Shown: positions 41,200 to 50,285, counted from the first letter of the stretch. The stretch: DNA of 64,000 nt from 55-13 sp037190145 (GCA_037190145.1 JBBCJU010000002.1:186001-250000), one strand, 5' to 3'. The notes: generated by a model from the letters alone, not told the origin. A program made the numbers and translations.

Positions 41200-41936
41200 C
41201 GTAGTTTCTTACTCTTGTAAAAGCTGTTGGCTAAACGGACAACCTCGCCTGATAACTCGGGGCTATACATCACCCTAGATCGCCAATTCTCTTCCGTTCC
41301 ATACAGCTTTTTGTAAATAGAAGATTTGACGAAGGAAGGGTATTTGGCATCCTTCATCATTAACATCATTAGCGTCAGGATGTCGTGATCTTTCTTATCC
41401 TTGTTGTAGACCGAAACCAGGGTCGGAATCAGTTCCACGCCGTTCAAGTTCCAAATTGCATTCTTGATGTTATTGCCCACGATCTTTTTGGATATGATGG
41501 TTTGCTTAATAAGGTCCAACACCTGTGAGCGGTTGTTTTCCATAAACTTCATCTGGCGTTGGCTCCATGCCGATTCATCCCCAAAGACGCCCGGGAAATA
41601 GGAAAAGACCTTCTTGTGCTCATCCAGAATCAATGGCATCATGTCGCAGTTTTGGCTAAAGTCCTCACCGTGGATCATGGTGTAGGTGAACTTCTCCCTA
41701 AGGGACCAGGAGTTAAACACTTTGTCCGCTACCCGACGGTTCATCTCCTCGTCTTCCTTCAGGTTCTTGACGATCCCTTTGATCTTTGCCAGGCTCCAAG
41801 TGGGCTCCACGCTCTGACTTCGGAACTCCGAATATTTCAGGCTTTCCTTACTTGGCCGTGGGCCATCCATTTCGTCTTGGGCAAACAGGGAAGCGGCGGC
41901 CGCGACAGCGAGGCAGAGGGACAGTAATTTCTTCAT
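41196..41936 (-). CDS. Secreted helical protein coupled to the FGE gene
   Basis: The 246-residue protein starts MKKLLSLCLAVAAAASLFAQ (signal peptide, cut after LFA), with a charged helical mature region, e.g. SLAKIKGIVKNLKEDEEMNR, and a C-terminal part (KYPSFVKSSIYKKLYGTEEN) resembling HEAT-like repeats. No family is recognised. ATG 41936 lies 5 nt after a minus-strand TAGGAT, so I prefer it to the frame start at 41951. The next gene overlaps by 4 nt, so the FGE homologue is translationally coupled to it; it could be a partner or substrate. Confidence 0.6.
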   Translation of the reverse strand: MKKLLSLCLAVAAAASLFAQDEMDGPRPSKESLKYSEFRSQSVEPTWSLAKIKGIVKNLKEDEEMNRRVADKVFNSWSLREKFTYTMIHGEDFSQNCDMMPLILDEHKKVFSYFPGVFGDESAWSQRQMKFMENNRSQVLDLIKQTIISKKIVGNNIKNAIWNLNGVELIPTLVSVYNKDKKDHDILTLMMLMMKDAKYPSFVKSSIYKKLYGTEENWRSRVMYSPELSGEVVRLANSFYKSKKLR

Positions 41937-42124
41937 TTCAAATCCTACCAATGAACAATCGGTTCGATTACCTCAGAAGTATAAGTCCATTTGACGTTTC
42001 ACACATCTGCCGCAAGTCCCAGATGTTGGTCTTGGGCGAAGCAAGTGTTCAGTTCCTTTGTACTTATAGATTTACCTGGAAAGGCTAGCGAAGAGTCTAG
42101 CTAGTTTCATAAAATATGTGAGCC

Positions 42125-42757
42125 ATGACTGACACTGTCAATAGAGCAAAAGGCATTCTTCTAATTGCGTGGGGAATTAGTTTTCTGCTTGGTAGCTTGG
42201 CTCCGGCAATGAGGATTCTAACTGGGGTTCAGGGCGGAGGAAGGTGGCCGATCTACGCTGCGGTGGTCGTTATGTTGCTTGCCTGGTATTTCATTCGCAA
42301 TGCCGAGTCAAGTTTGTATCTTTCGCTTATGATGAGCGCATCCGCCATCGTGATTGGTGGTGCTGTCGGCTTTTTAGGGGTGGGAGTTGCAACGGGTAAG
42401 GCTACGGCTCTACTCTTCGCGGGTAAGTGGGCTGTTTTGGGGTTGATGATATCGTTCGCGTTTCATCGCCAGTTTAAAAAAATAGGTGACGAGCCCCCGA
42501 GCTTTGAGATCGGTGAGTTTCCAAGCCAGGAAGAGCTTGAGATGATGACACGCGAAGAGCGAGATCGTTTTCTGGAAAAGCGGATATCTGAGATGGAGCA
42601 AATGTCCGAAAGGCTCAAAGTGAACACCCGAAAAACTTGGATACAGTTCGGGGTACTTTTGCTACTCGGCCTCGTTGCGGTTGGCTCTTCGCAAATCATC
42701 AAAGCCAGCATGAACAAAAACAAAAAGGAGATCGGTATAGTTAGGTCTGCAAACTAA
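42125..42757 (+). CDS. Membrane protein of unknown function
   Basis: The 210-residue protein has four N-terminal hydrophobic helices (about residues 8-115), then a charged, coiled-coil-like stretch (EELEMMTREERDRFLEKRIS) and a final membrane helix (about 175-195) with a basic tail. The architecture suggests a cytoplasmic loop held between membrane segments. No family is recognised. A TAAAAT box lies 9 nt upstream of the ATG. Confidence 0.6.
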   Translation: MTDTVNRAKGILLIAWGISFLLGSLAPAMRILTGVQGGGRWPIYAAVVVMLLAWYFIRNAESSLYLSLMMSASAIVIGGAVGFLGVGVATGKATALLFAGKWAVLGLMISFAFHRQFKKIGDEPPSFEIGEFPSQEELEMMTREERDRFLEKRISEMEQMSERLKVNTRKTWIQFGVLLLLGLVAVGSSQIIKASMNKNKKEIGIVRSAN

Positions 42758-42805
42758 ATGCCTCAAGAAAGCCGACGAGCGATTTCCTTGAGGCCCAAGT
42801 CCCCT

Positions 42806-43195
42806 TTACTTTGGTGCAGGACCGCTTCGGGTCATAGTGAGTTTTTGGCTTCCATTGTCCAGCAACACCATATCCTTGCTTTTCCAATCCATACTCATCT
42901 TCATGGTGCCTCCACCTAGGGTGGTGGAGTTACCCATGGCTGAAATGGTAGGGGCGTCCATGTGAAGGGCTTTGCCTTCAATCTTGTAGGTGCCCGACAT
43001 ATCGGCAGGTATTCCGGCGCCCATGTACTTGCCACCATAAGTACCGTCAGGCTTGAATTCAACTTGCATCAACCCCAAAGGGCCATTGAGACTCCAATGA
43101 CCGACAACACTGTTGCCCTTGCTACATCCAAAAGCGGCTACGAAAACGACGAACAAAATTAACCAACGCACGCGCCATTTTAGTTTGTGCTTCAT
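42806..43195 (-). CDS. Small lipoprotein with calycin-like pattern
   Basis: The 129-residue lipoprotein has a basic, hydrophobic signal peptide ending in lipobox AAFGC. The mature part shows VVGHWSLNGPLG, VEFKPDGTYGGKYMGAG, MSGTYKIEGKAL and a final QKLTMTRSG strand. It is similar in design to the lipoprotein at 39471-39938 and probably belongs to the same small family. Function is unknown. Confidence 0.6.
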   Translation of the reverse strand: MKHKLKWRVRWLILFVVFVAAFGCSKGNSVVGHWSLNGPLGLMQVEFKPDGTYGGKYMGAGIPADMSGTYKIEGKALHMDAPTISAMGNSTTLGGGTMKMSMDWKSKDMVLLDNGSQKLTMTRSGPAPK

Positions 43196-43215
43196 GAAAT
43201 TGCAATACTTGCTTC

Positions 43216-44664
43216 TTAGCCTAATCGCACGTGTACGGTTGTCCCTATTCCTGGCTCAGATTGGATGCTGATAGTTCCATGGTGGGCATCAATAATTGTC
43301 TTGCAGATGGCAAGACCAAGGCCGCTGCCCCCCGTGCCTGAATGGCGGGAAGAGTCTGCTCTATAAAACCTTTCGGTGAGGTGCCCAACATGCTCGGATG
43401 CGATTCCTTCGCCTTCATCCGAAACACTGAACTGAGGTGGGACGTCATCTTGGATTGTCAATGCAACGCGACCCACCTGGGTGTGGCGATAAGCATTTTC
43501 CAGTAAGTTGATAAAGACTCGACGAATCGCCTCCGCGTCAATCTTGGCATAGACCGCTTTTTCAGGGAAGGTCACAGCCAAATCAATGCCTTCCGGCTTT
43601 TCTACTTGATCCAAAGCTTCACTGGCCACAATTCTTAGGTCTGTCTTCTCACGTTGCATGCCAAGCTGCCCCGCATCCCCTTTGGCTAAGATCAATAGTT
43701 GACTAACCAGCTTCTTCATGGATTCTGCCGACTCGTCGGCGATTCGCAGTGCGTTCAAGCGCTCTTCCTCACTTGCACCCGGCTCAAGGGCGGCGCTGGT
43801 GGAGAGTTTTATTCGAGTAAGGGGCGTTCGCAATTCGTGGGAGGCGTCCGCAGTAAAGCGACGCTGCTGTTCATAGGCTTCGGTGAGCTCAGCAAAAGCA
43901 CTTTCCAGTCGCCCAACCATTCCATTAAAAGATTCGCCCAGCTCTGCAAACTCATCTTGTCCCTGTACAGGAATTCTTTCCGAGAGGTTGGTTTCGGATA
44001 TGGATGTCGTGGCATCTCTCATGGCGCCAATGGGACGCATGGCTCGATTGGTAAGGAACATGGCCCCCATTCCCGCGGCTAAAAGAGCGAGCGGTAAAAA
44101 GATGAGCAGTGTGGTGACTTGACTTCGCCATAGTCGGTCCAAATCTTCGGTCTCACGAGCAACCTGAATGACGTTCTGGACCTTGCCATCTTCAACAAAA
44201 GGCAGAGTATAGATTCGAACCTTTTCATCCTCATACTTTCCTACACTAAAGCGTGGCAACTGGGTTTTAAAAGCATCCTCAATTGCCTTCCGATCAATAG
44301 GTTGGTCGTTAGTTGGCCCCAGAGTCTGAAGATTGGCATCAAAATGCCTTGGTCGACGAATATTCGCGATGCGAAAACTCTCTGCGTCAAAGCCAGCCGG
44401 AGGTTCCATTGGCCCCATACCTGGTCTTCGTCCCTCGTTTGTTCGAGGTCCAGGACCTCCCGGCCCTTCTGGTCCCCTGATTCCCCCGAAAGGAGGACGT
44501 CTAGATCTCCTGGCCTGATCCAAGAGTTCTCGATCAATAGAGGTGGAGAGTTGTCTTTGGTTGAGCAGCAAAATGCCAGAACCAAAGGCAATAAGCGTCG
44601 CTCCTAAAATGGCGACGTTCCAAAGGGTGAGACGTACACGTAGAGACTGAAAACTAAGCCTCAG
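43216..44664 (-). CDS. Sensor histidine kinase
   Basis: This membrane sensor kinase has TM1 (about 12-32 with the start used here), a periplasmic Arg/Gly/Pro-rich region, TM2 (about 182-204), a HAMP domain, HisKA with FTADASHELRTPLTRIK (His276) and HATPase with NLLENAYRHT, DEGEGI and GSGLGLAI. The frame has no ATG, GTG or TTG upstream of TM1. A GGGAGG lies 6 nt before CTG 44664, which overlaps the response-regulator stop as CTGA, so CTG is the likely start; a TTG at 44571 would remove TM1. It is the partner of the regulator upstream. Confidence 0.88.
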   Translation of the reverse strand: MRLSFQSLRVRLTLWNVAILGATLIAFGSGILLLNQRQLSTSIDRELLDQARRSRRPPFGGIRGPEGPGGPGPRTNEGRRPGMGPMEPPAGFDAESFRIANIRRPRHFDANLQTLGPTNDQPIDRKAIEDAFKTQLPRFSVGKYEDEKVRIYTLPFVEDGKVQNVIQVARETEDLDRLWRSQVTTLLIFLPLALLAAGMGAMFLTNRAMRPIGAMRDATTSISETNLSERIPVQGQDEFAELGESFNGMVGRLESAFAELTEAYEQQRRFTADASHELRTPLTRIKLSTSAALEPGASEEERLNALRIADESAESMKKLVSQLLILAKGDAGQLGMQREKTDLRIVASEALDQVEKPEGIDLAVTFPEKAVYAKIDAEAIRRVFINLLENAYRHTQVGRVALTIQDDVPPQFSVSDEGEGIASEHVGHLTERFYRADSSRHSGTGGSGLGLAICKTIIDAHHGTISIQSEPGIGTTVHVRLG

Positions 44665-45341
44665 TCGTTGCCTCCCGATCGTCTAAGCGTGTATCCAAAC
44701 CCGTGTACCGTATGAATGAGTTTACGACCTTCCACTGTATCCACCTTTCGCCGTAGGGAGGTGATATGGAAATTAACGGTATTGTCCAAGCTCTCTTCGT
44801 TATCCCATACATCTTCCAGAATGACCTCTCGGGTAAGGATTCGGCCTTCATTTCGGGCTAGCGCGACGAGCAAACTATATTCACGAGGGGTGAGGCGGAT
44901 AGATTTGCCGTCGCGCTCGACCGTCTTGGCGTTGGTATCAATGATCAGATCATCAATCTCGATCTTTCCCGTTCGGTGAACAGCATCTCGACGGAGCAAG
45001 GCACGAACTCGGGCGGTAAGTTCACGCACATCAAAGGGCTTTGGCAAATAATCATCCGCCCCACCTTCAAGGCCTTTCACACGGTCATCCACCGAATCTC
45101 TTGCGGTGAGCATTAGGATCGGCGTATTGATTCCGGCTTGCCGAATTTCATCACAAACCTCCCATCCATCCATTTTAGGGAGCATGACGTCCAAAACAAC
45201 TAATCCGTAGTTGCGACTCAGTGCTTCGTCCAAACCGTCCTCACCATTGTCGGCCACATAGACATCCAGCCGCTCCTTTTTCAGAGCTGCAGAAATCTGG
45301 CTAGCAATCTCCCGATCGTCTTCTACAAGTAATGCACGCAT
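44661..45341 (-). CDS. OmpR/PhoB-family response regulator
   Basis: The 226-residue regulator has a receiver domain with acidic pocket VEDDR, phospho-acceptor Asp51 in LVVLDVMLP, the Lys of KPFDVRELTARV, and a winged-helix DNA-binding domain with LTPREYSLLVALARNEG and VNFHITSLRRKVD. It is followed by the histidine kinase with a 4-nt overlap. It is divergent from the fused sugar-transport gene across 99 nt, so it might control that gene, but no operator can be named. Confidence 0.92.
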   Translation of the reverse strand: MRALLVEDDREIASQISAALKKERLDVYVADNGEDGLDEALSRNYGLVVLDVMLPKMDGWEVCDEIRQAGINTPILMLTARDSVDDRVKGLEGGADDYLPKPFDVRELTARVRALLRRDAVHRTGKIEIDDLIIDTNAKTVERDGKSIRLTPREYSLLVALARNEGRILTREVILEDVWDNEESLDNTVNFHITSLRRKVDTVEGRKLIHTVHGFGYTLRRSGGND

Positions 45342-45440
45342 GGTGGCCTCTATGAATGATACGCAGGGTTTATGAGGAATCTGTGAGGGCTAACTCTTGC
45401 TATAGGCCATCTCGATCATTCCACGGATACAATGGGATTG

Positions 45441-47855
45441 ATGCGACGTGCTCTTCTTTCTGCTCTCTTGCTGGTCGCATCTGTGTTTGGCCTTGCCCAA
45501 GAGGTACAGATTCGTATGATGGCGGGCGGAGGATATGGTATTCCTCCCAAAGAAGCCACCGCGACGACGACCCAGGTGCGTCGTGCGGTTTTTGAAGAGT
45601 TTCACCGCCAGAACCCAGGAGTCAGGGTTGTTAATGCGGGCGGCCTTTCTCTGGCTGATGGCAGCCAGGCAGACAATATGTTCCTCATGTCGATGGCGGG
45701 GGACAAAGCGCCAGACCTCTTTTATGTCAACTTTCGACAGTACTACACCTTCTTAGAGCAAGGATTTGCGAGACCACTCGATGATCTGATTGCGAAAGAT
45801 CAGCAAGTGATGGAGCGGGTGAATCCTGTCGTGAAGAAGGTTCTCACCAGCTATGACGGGAAGATATACGCCGTTCCGTTCTTTCAAGTAGCTGTGGCTC
45901 TCTACTATCGAAAAGATCACTTTCTAGAGGCTGGCTTGGATCCGACAAAGCCTCCTAAAACTTGGGAAGAGTTTTACGCTTACGCCCAGAAGCTCAGTCA
46001 AGTTCAGAAAGGGCGCTTTGGATTTGCGTTTTCTACGCCTCCTGGATACCACTGGCAGAACTTCTTGTATCAGGCCGGTGGAGAGGTGGTTGCTCCAACG
46101 GATACCGGCATTTGGCAATCCAAGATTAACTCGCCCGAGGCAGTTACTGCGATCAACTTTTTTAAGAAGCTGGTTGTGGATAAATGGAAGAACAGTAAGG
46201 GTGAACTGGTCGGTCCCGCCGCTACCATCAGCGCAAAGTTTGGGGATGATGTCCGCATGGGCAACACCTCTATGTGGTTTGCCTATACCAACGACGTTGT
46301 TCTGCAGAACAATGGTGACCTCTCCCCCTCACTGATCGGCGTAAGTGCCTTGCCTGCCGGACCAGCAGGCACAAGCAACGAAATCAATGCTGGAATGTGG
46401 GCGATCAACTCCCAGGTGAAAGATCCTAAGAAGCTTGCAGCTTGTTGGGAGTTCATCAAATTCTTCTCTGGCGACGAGGCCGCCCGAATCAATACCGAGA
46501 AGATGGTTGAACTGGGAATGGGCAACTTGGTGAACCCAATGTGGCTCAAGAAGTTTGGCTATGAGGAGTTCTTAGCTGATGTAGACCCCAGCTACGTAAA
46601 AGCCAACGAAGAACTCTTTAAGACAGGGCATCCCGAACCTTACGGAAAGAATTGTCAACAGATTTACTCGGTCTTGGACCAAGCATTGGATACCGCTCGT
46701 TTAGAGCCAAGCAAGAACGTTCAAGAAATTCTGGTTGCTACAGAGAAAGATATGAACCAGAAGCTTTTGGGCTACATACCGCCTGAGGTTTTGGCCAAGC
46801 AGCGGGTGTGGGCGGCTGGGATTCTCACTTGCCTTATCATCCTAAGCACAGCGTGGGCCGCTTTCGCAATTCGTAAAGCCATGCGAAATCGACAGGTGGT
46901 GGATGAAAGGATCATTGCGGGTACCAAACGATCCCGGATCTATACATTTATGGGGATTTGCCTTGCTCCGGCTGCCGTCAGTATTTTGCTCTGGGCCTAC
47001 TATCCACTTGCTCGTGGGCTCACGATTGCTTTCCAAGACTACAAGATCACGCAAGGGGCTAAATGGGTTGGGTTGGATAACTTTATTGGTGTCTTTAGCC
47101 AGCCTGTTTTCTACCAGTCGCTTTACAACAGCTTTCTTTATGTCTTCCTTCTCATCATTATTGGGTTCTTCTTGCCCATTTTCTTGGCGCTCGCTCTGAA
47201 TGAAATACCGCGCGGAAAAGTATTTTTCCGCACGGTTTTCTACCTTCCAGCCATGACTTCATCCATCGTAATCGCTTTCCTTTGGAAGCAGTTTTACGAC
47301 AAAACAGATCAAGGGCTTTTGAACGTAATCTTTGGGCCCGTTATCGAGCATCTGATCAACCCGGCTCGAAAGCTGATGGGTTGGGAAGCTTGGCCCATTG
47401 TTAACGATTGGTTAGGCAATCCTGCTCTTGCAATCTTCGCCGTCGTCATTCCTGGCGTTTGGGCCGGAGCGGGTCCAGGTTCAATTCTTTATCTGGCGGC
47501 ACTTAAAAATATTAGTGAAGACCGGTACGAAGCCGCTGACCTGGATGGGGCGAACTGGATTCAAAAGATTGTGCATATCACTCTCCCTGGTCTAAAGCCC
47601 TTGATCTTGATCAACCTTTTGGGTGTATTCATTGCGGGCTTCAAAGCGATGGAGAACATCTTTGTTCTAACCCAAGGTGGCCCCCTAAACTCCACCCGAA
47701 CCATTGGACTAGAGGTTTGGCAGAATGCCTTCATGTATCTTAAGTTCGGCTACGCAACTGCCGCAGCTTGGGTTATGGGAGCCATCCTAATCGGGTTCAC
47801 GCTGATCCAAATCAAGTCGCTGCTAAAGATGCGTTTTACGACAGCGAAAAACTAG
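45441..47855 (+). CDS. Fused sugar ABC transporter: binding protein plus permease
   Basis: One polypeptide of about 804 residues combines a signal peptide (MRRALLSALLLVASVFGLAQ), a family-1 extracellular solute-binding domain (to about residue 450, with VNAGGLSLADGSQ and MWAINSQVKDP), a membrane anchor (about 456-480), a cytoplasmic basic linker, and a MalF/UgpA-type permease with six helices and the EAA loop EAADLDGANWIQKIVHITLP (about 697-716). In most CUT1 systems these are separate proteins. A second permease and the ATPase are not adjacent and must be elsewhere. ATG 45441 lies 7 nt after TACAAT; an in-frame ATG at 45432 is inside that box. The sugar is unknown. Confidence 0.88.
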   Translation: MRRALLSALLLVASVFGLAQEVQIRMMAGGGYGIPPKEATATTTQVRRAVFEEFHRQNPGVRVVNAGGLSLADGSQADNMFLMSMAGDKAPDLFYVNFRQYYTFLEQGFARPLDDLIAKDQQVMERVNPVVKKVLTSYDGKIYAVPFFQVAVALYYRKDHFLEAGLDPTKPPKTWEEFYAYAQKLSQVQKGRFGFAFSTPPGYHWQNFLYQAGGEVVAPTDTGIWQSKINSPEAVTAINFFKKLVVDKWKNSKGELVGPAATISAKFGDDVRMGNTSMWFAYTNDVVLQNNGDLSPSLIGVSALPAGPAGTSNEINAGMWAINSQVKDPKKLAACWEFIKFFSGDEAARINTEKMVELGMGNLVNPMWLKKFGYEEFLADVDPSYVKANEELFKTGHPEPYGKNCQQIYSVLDQALDTARLEPSKNVQEILVATEKDMNQKLLGYIPPEVLAKQRVWAAGILTCLIILSTAWAAFAIRKAMRNRQVVDERIIAGTKRSRIYTFMGICLAPAAVSILLWAYYPLARGLTIAFQDYKITQGAKWVGLDNFIGVFSQPVFYQSLYNSFLYVFLLIIIGFFLPIFLALALNEIPRGKVFFRTVFYLPAMTSSIVIAFLWKQFYDKTDQGLLNVIFGPVIEHLINPARKLMGWEAWPIVNDWLGNPALAIFAVVIPGVWAGAGPGSILYLAALKNISEDRYEAADLDGANWIQKIVHITLPGLKPLILINLLGVFIAGFKAMENIFVLTQGGPLNSTRTIGLEVWQNAFMYLKFGYATAAAWVMGAILIGFTLIQIKSLLKMRFTTAKN

Positions 47856-47897
47856 CATGCATATCTAGAAACAAGATACAGCAGGTAAACACGATGG

Positions 47898-48845
47898 ATG
47901 CTGACCGCATTGGCTTTTCTCACCGTCGCGACGCCATCTATCAGCGGCTGGGTGGTTTCTTACAATCCTGATAGTCCAGCCTCTTTGGCTAAGAACCACG
48001 ATAAAGTGGACGAGGTGATGCTGGAGTGGATCAAGTGTACGGTGGACGGTAAAGCCGTTCGTCGAGATGAGTTTCCGAAAGAACGCTATGCAAGCATGTT
48101 GGCAGTTGCTCGGAAAACAAAGGTTCGCGTGCTTGGAATGGCCAGTAACTATCTCAATGAGCTTGGTGGTTTTACGGCTAAGCCTGTCCAAGCTTTTCTG
48201 AATGATCCTGCTAAGATGCGTGCCCATGTCGACCAACTGGTAGAGATTGTGGAGGCTGACAAACTGGATGGTCTGGACATTGATTACGAATCTTTGGAGG
48301 CGGCAGATCGAGACAAGTTCACTCAGTTTATCGAGATACTAGGCGAGAAGTTGCGCATGAAGCGAAAGATTTTGAGCGTAACAGTACATCCCAAGGAATC
48401 TGAACCCGGTACATGGGACGGACCCAAAGCGCAGGATTACGCCAAGCTTGGCAAGGCTTCGGATGTCTTCCGAATCATGTGTTACGACATGCACTGGGCT
48501 ACGAGCGATGCTGGCAGTATTGCCGGTACAGCTTGGGCAGAGCGAGTGATGAAGTTTGCGATAAACGTAGTCCCTGCTAAAAAGCTTGAACTAGGAGTTC
48601 CTACATATGGATACGATTGGAGCACAAAGCCAGCTCGAAGCTTGACGCACAAAGACACCCTAAACCTACGGGCTTTTTCCCTTGATCCTGGGAGCGGTGA
48701 GCGTGTGTGGAATGAAAAGATTTACTTTAGCGGTCCAGAAGCCGTCGCCCAGAAATATACGTTAGCTAAGCGACTAGGCTTACGCGGAATAAGTATGTGG
48801 TACATCGGCTCGGAGGACCCAGCAATCTGGGCTCAGTTCCCCTAA
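47898..48845 (+). CDS. GH18 glycoside hydrolase
   Basis: The 315-residue enzyme has the GH18 catalytic motif DGLDIDYE (Asp124, Asp127, Asp129, Glu131), with FRIMCYDMHW and LELGVPTYGYDW as barrel strands and GISMWYIGSEDPAIW as the closing strand. A short hydrophobic N-terminus (LTALAFLTVATPS) suggests export. The layout is close to YaaH/chitinase-like enzymes that cut beta-1,4-linked N-acetylglucosamine in chitin or peptidoglycan. It follows the fused transporter by 42 nt and might supply its sugar. The stop overlaps the convergent small gene by 4 nt. Confidence 0.88.
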   Translation: MLTALAFLTVATPSISGWVVSYNPDSPASLAKNHDKVDEVMLEWIKCTVDGKAVRRDEFPKERYASMLAVARKTKVRVLGMASNYLNELGGFTAKPVQAFLNDPAKMRAHVDQLVEIVEADKLDGLDIDYESLEAADRDKFTQFIEILGEKLRMKRKILSVTVHPKESEPGTWDGPKAQDYAKLGKASDVFRIMCYDMHWATSDAGSIAGTAWAERVMKFAINVVPAKKLELGVPTYGYDWSTKPARSLTHKDTLNLRAFSLDPGSGERVWNEKIYFSGPEAVAQKYTLAKRLGLRGISMWYIGSEDPAIWAQFP

Positions 48846-49141
48846 ACTGACTCTCCATCTTCATAGTGAAAATGCTCAGCGGATGCGCATGAAAATTTGG
48901 TGATAAATTCTGGACTACGTTGATCGTCACGTTTAGGTGTAAACCAGCCTTGAGCAATACTGTAATCATACAAAGAGGTGTTTACGGGATATTTGGTTAG
49001 GCAACCAGTAGCTCGCGTTTCGCGAATCCATTTTTCAGCTATACCAAGCTCGGTGAAGATTCCTGCAGGGAAAATGCCTCCCGCAGTGAATACCCAGGCA
49101 TGATCAAATAGGGTGTCTAGCAAAGGGACTTTATCCTCCAT
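48842..49141 (-). CDS. Small cytoplasmic protein of unknown function
   Basis: The 99-residue protein, starting MEDKVPLLDTLFDHAWVFT, has GIFPAGIFTELGIAEKWIRE and TSLYDYSIAQGWFTPKR. I recall similar short DUF7710-like proteins but cannot be certain. The ATG at 49141 lies within the palindrome shared with the divergent acetyltransferase; a frame start at 49162 would overlap that gene's coding region. The 3' end overlaps the GH18 stop. Confidence 0.55.
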   Translation of the reverse strand: MEDKVPLLDTLFDHAWVFTAGGIFPAGIFTELGIAEKWIRETRATGCLTKYPVNTSLYDYSIAQGWFTPKRDDQRSPEFITKFSCASAEHFHYEDGESV

Positions 49142-49154
49142 ACTTGTAAGTATG
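49139..49154. promoter_or_regulatory. Palindrome carrying two divergent start codons and two -10 boxes
   Basis: CATACTT-GT-AAGTATG holds the plus-strand ATG (49152-49154) and the minus-strand ATG (49141-49139). On each strand a CATACT box lies exactly 7 nt before the start codon, and each box contains the complement of the other gene's start codon. Both transcripts would be leaderless, and RNA polymerase could serve only one at a time. Confidence 0.6.
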
Positions 49155-50285
49155 TCCTTCATTATTCGCCCCTTTGAAGAGCGAGACTCAGATGGATTTT
49201 GGCAAGTCCGTGACTTGACCTATAACAATGGGCAAACCACCCCACCAGAAAACCGCAAGGATCGTATCACCAAAGACTTTCTGGCCGAATCTGAGGGGAA
49301 GATTATGGGTGCCTTTAGCTTGCTAGATTTGACCAGTACGCGCGAGGACAGGGCAACCCTAAAATGTGCAGGGATTGCGGGAGTCGCGGTGGCCCCAATG
49401 TACCGCCATTTAGGGGTGGGAAGCGCCATGATGAGCTGGGCGGTTCAGCATCTTCACCAGGAAGGCTACCAAGTGGCGTCTCTCTATGGTTTCCGAGAGT
49501 CCTTCTATCGAAAATTTGGATACGAAGTTTGTGGCAAACGCCTAGAGATTGAAGTTCCATCTCACCGTCTCCCTAGAATAAAGCCAGAACTGCCTGTGCG
49601 TATGTTGGGCTGGCAAGATTATCCGTTGCTGCAAGCCTGCCATGAAGGTTTTGCGAGGAAATTCACGGCCATGAATATCCGAAACGAGATGCACTGGAAG
49701 CGGGTTCTAAACGAGAAGAAGACAGTTTATGCGGTAGGTGATCCTATTGAGGCTTACGCCATTCTGGATCATAGTTGGGAGTTTTGGACACCTCAAATGG
49801 TGAATGAGATTGCTTATACCAGCGTCCGCGGCTTCAAGTCTCTCATTGCTATGCTAAGCCAGATTTGTATTAACAAAAGCTCGCTCAAATGGTATGACTC
49901 GCTGGATACGCCTTACCTTCAAATATTCACTGACCAAGGTGTGATCGCGAAGGACGATCGTAGGATCATGTATCGGTTGCTAGACGTGTCGGGGGCAATG
50001 CAAGCACTTGTTCCGACCAGTGCAGGAGCCTTCTCGATGGAGGTGAAAGATGATCTCATTCCTGAGAACGCAGGTTGTTGGAGGGTTGAAGACGATGGTG
50101 ACCAGGTTCGATGTGACAGAGTAGATTCGGCGGATCTATATGGAGATATCCAAGCTTGGACGGTTGCCTACTTTGGAGACCCGGGTGTTCAAAGGGGAGT
50201 CATTGAGGAGCGCGAAGCCGGTGCTCTGGCTGCGGCTGCAAAAGTTCTGACTCCATCGGTGGCTTACTGCCAAGAGTTTTTCTAG
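49152..50285 (+). CDS. Eis-like GNAT acetyltransferase
   Basis: The protein of about 377 residues starts MSFIIRPFEERDSDGFW. The first GNAT domain has AGIAGVAVAPMYRHLGVGSAMM (acetyl-CoA loop RHLGVG) and ASLYGFRESFYRKFGYEVCG, then a second GNAT-like domain and a C-terminal SCP2-like region (FSMEVKDDLIPENAGCWRVE). This is the Eis layout; relatives acetylate aminoglycosides or proteins, but the substrate here is unknown. ATG 49152 is preferred to the longer frame because that would put the start inside the divergent gene. Confidence 0.83.
   Translation: MSFIIRPFEERDSDGFWQVRDLTYNNGQTTPPENRKDRITKDFLAESEGKIMGAFSLLDLTSTREDRATLKCAGIAGVAVAPMYRHLGVGSAMMSWAVQHLHQEGYQVASLYGFRESFYRKFGYEVCGKRLEIEVPSHRLPRIKPELPVRMLGWQDYPLLQACHEGFARKFTAMNIRNEMHWKRVLNEKKTVYAVGDPIEAYAILDHSWEFWTPQMVNEIAYTSVRGFKSLIAMLSQICINKSSLKWYDSLDTPYLQIFTDQGVIAKDDRRIMYRLLDVSGAMQALVPTSAGAFSMEVKDDLIPENAGCWRVEDDGDQVRCDRVDSADLYGDIQAWTVAYFGDPGVQRGVIEEREAGALAAAAKVLTPSVAYCQEFF

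Noticed and set aside
43216..44571. Histidine kinase starting at TTG 44571
   Set aside because: It would remove the first membrane helix, which is clearly encoded upstream in the same frame.
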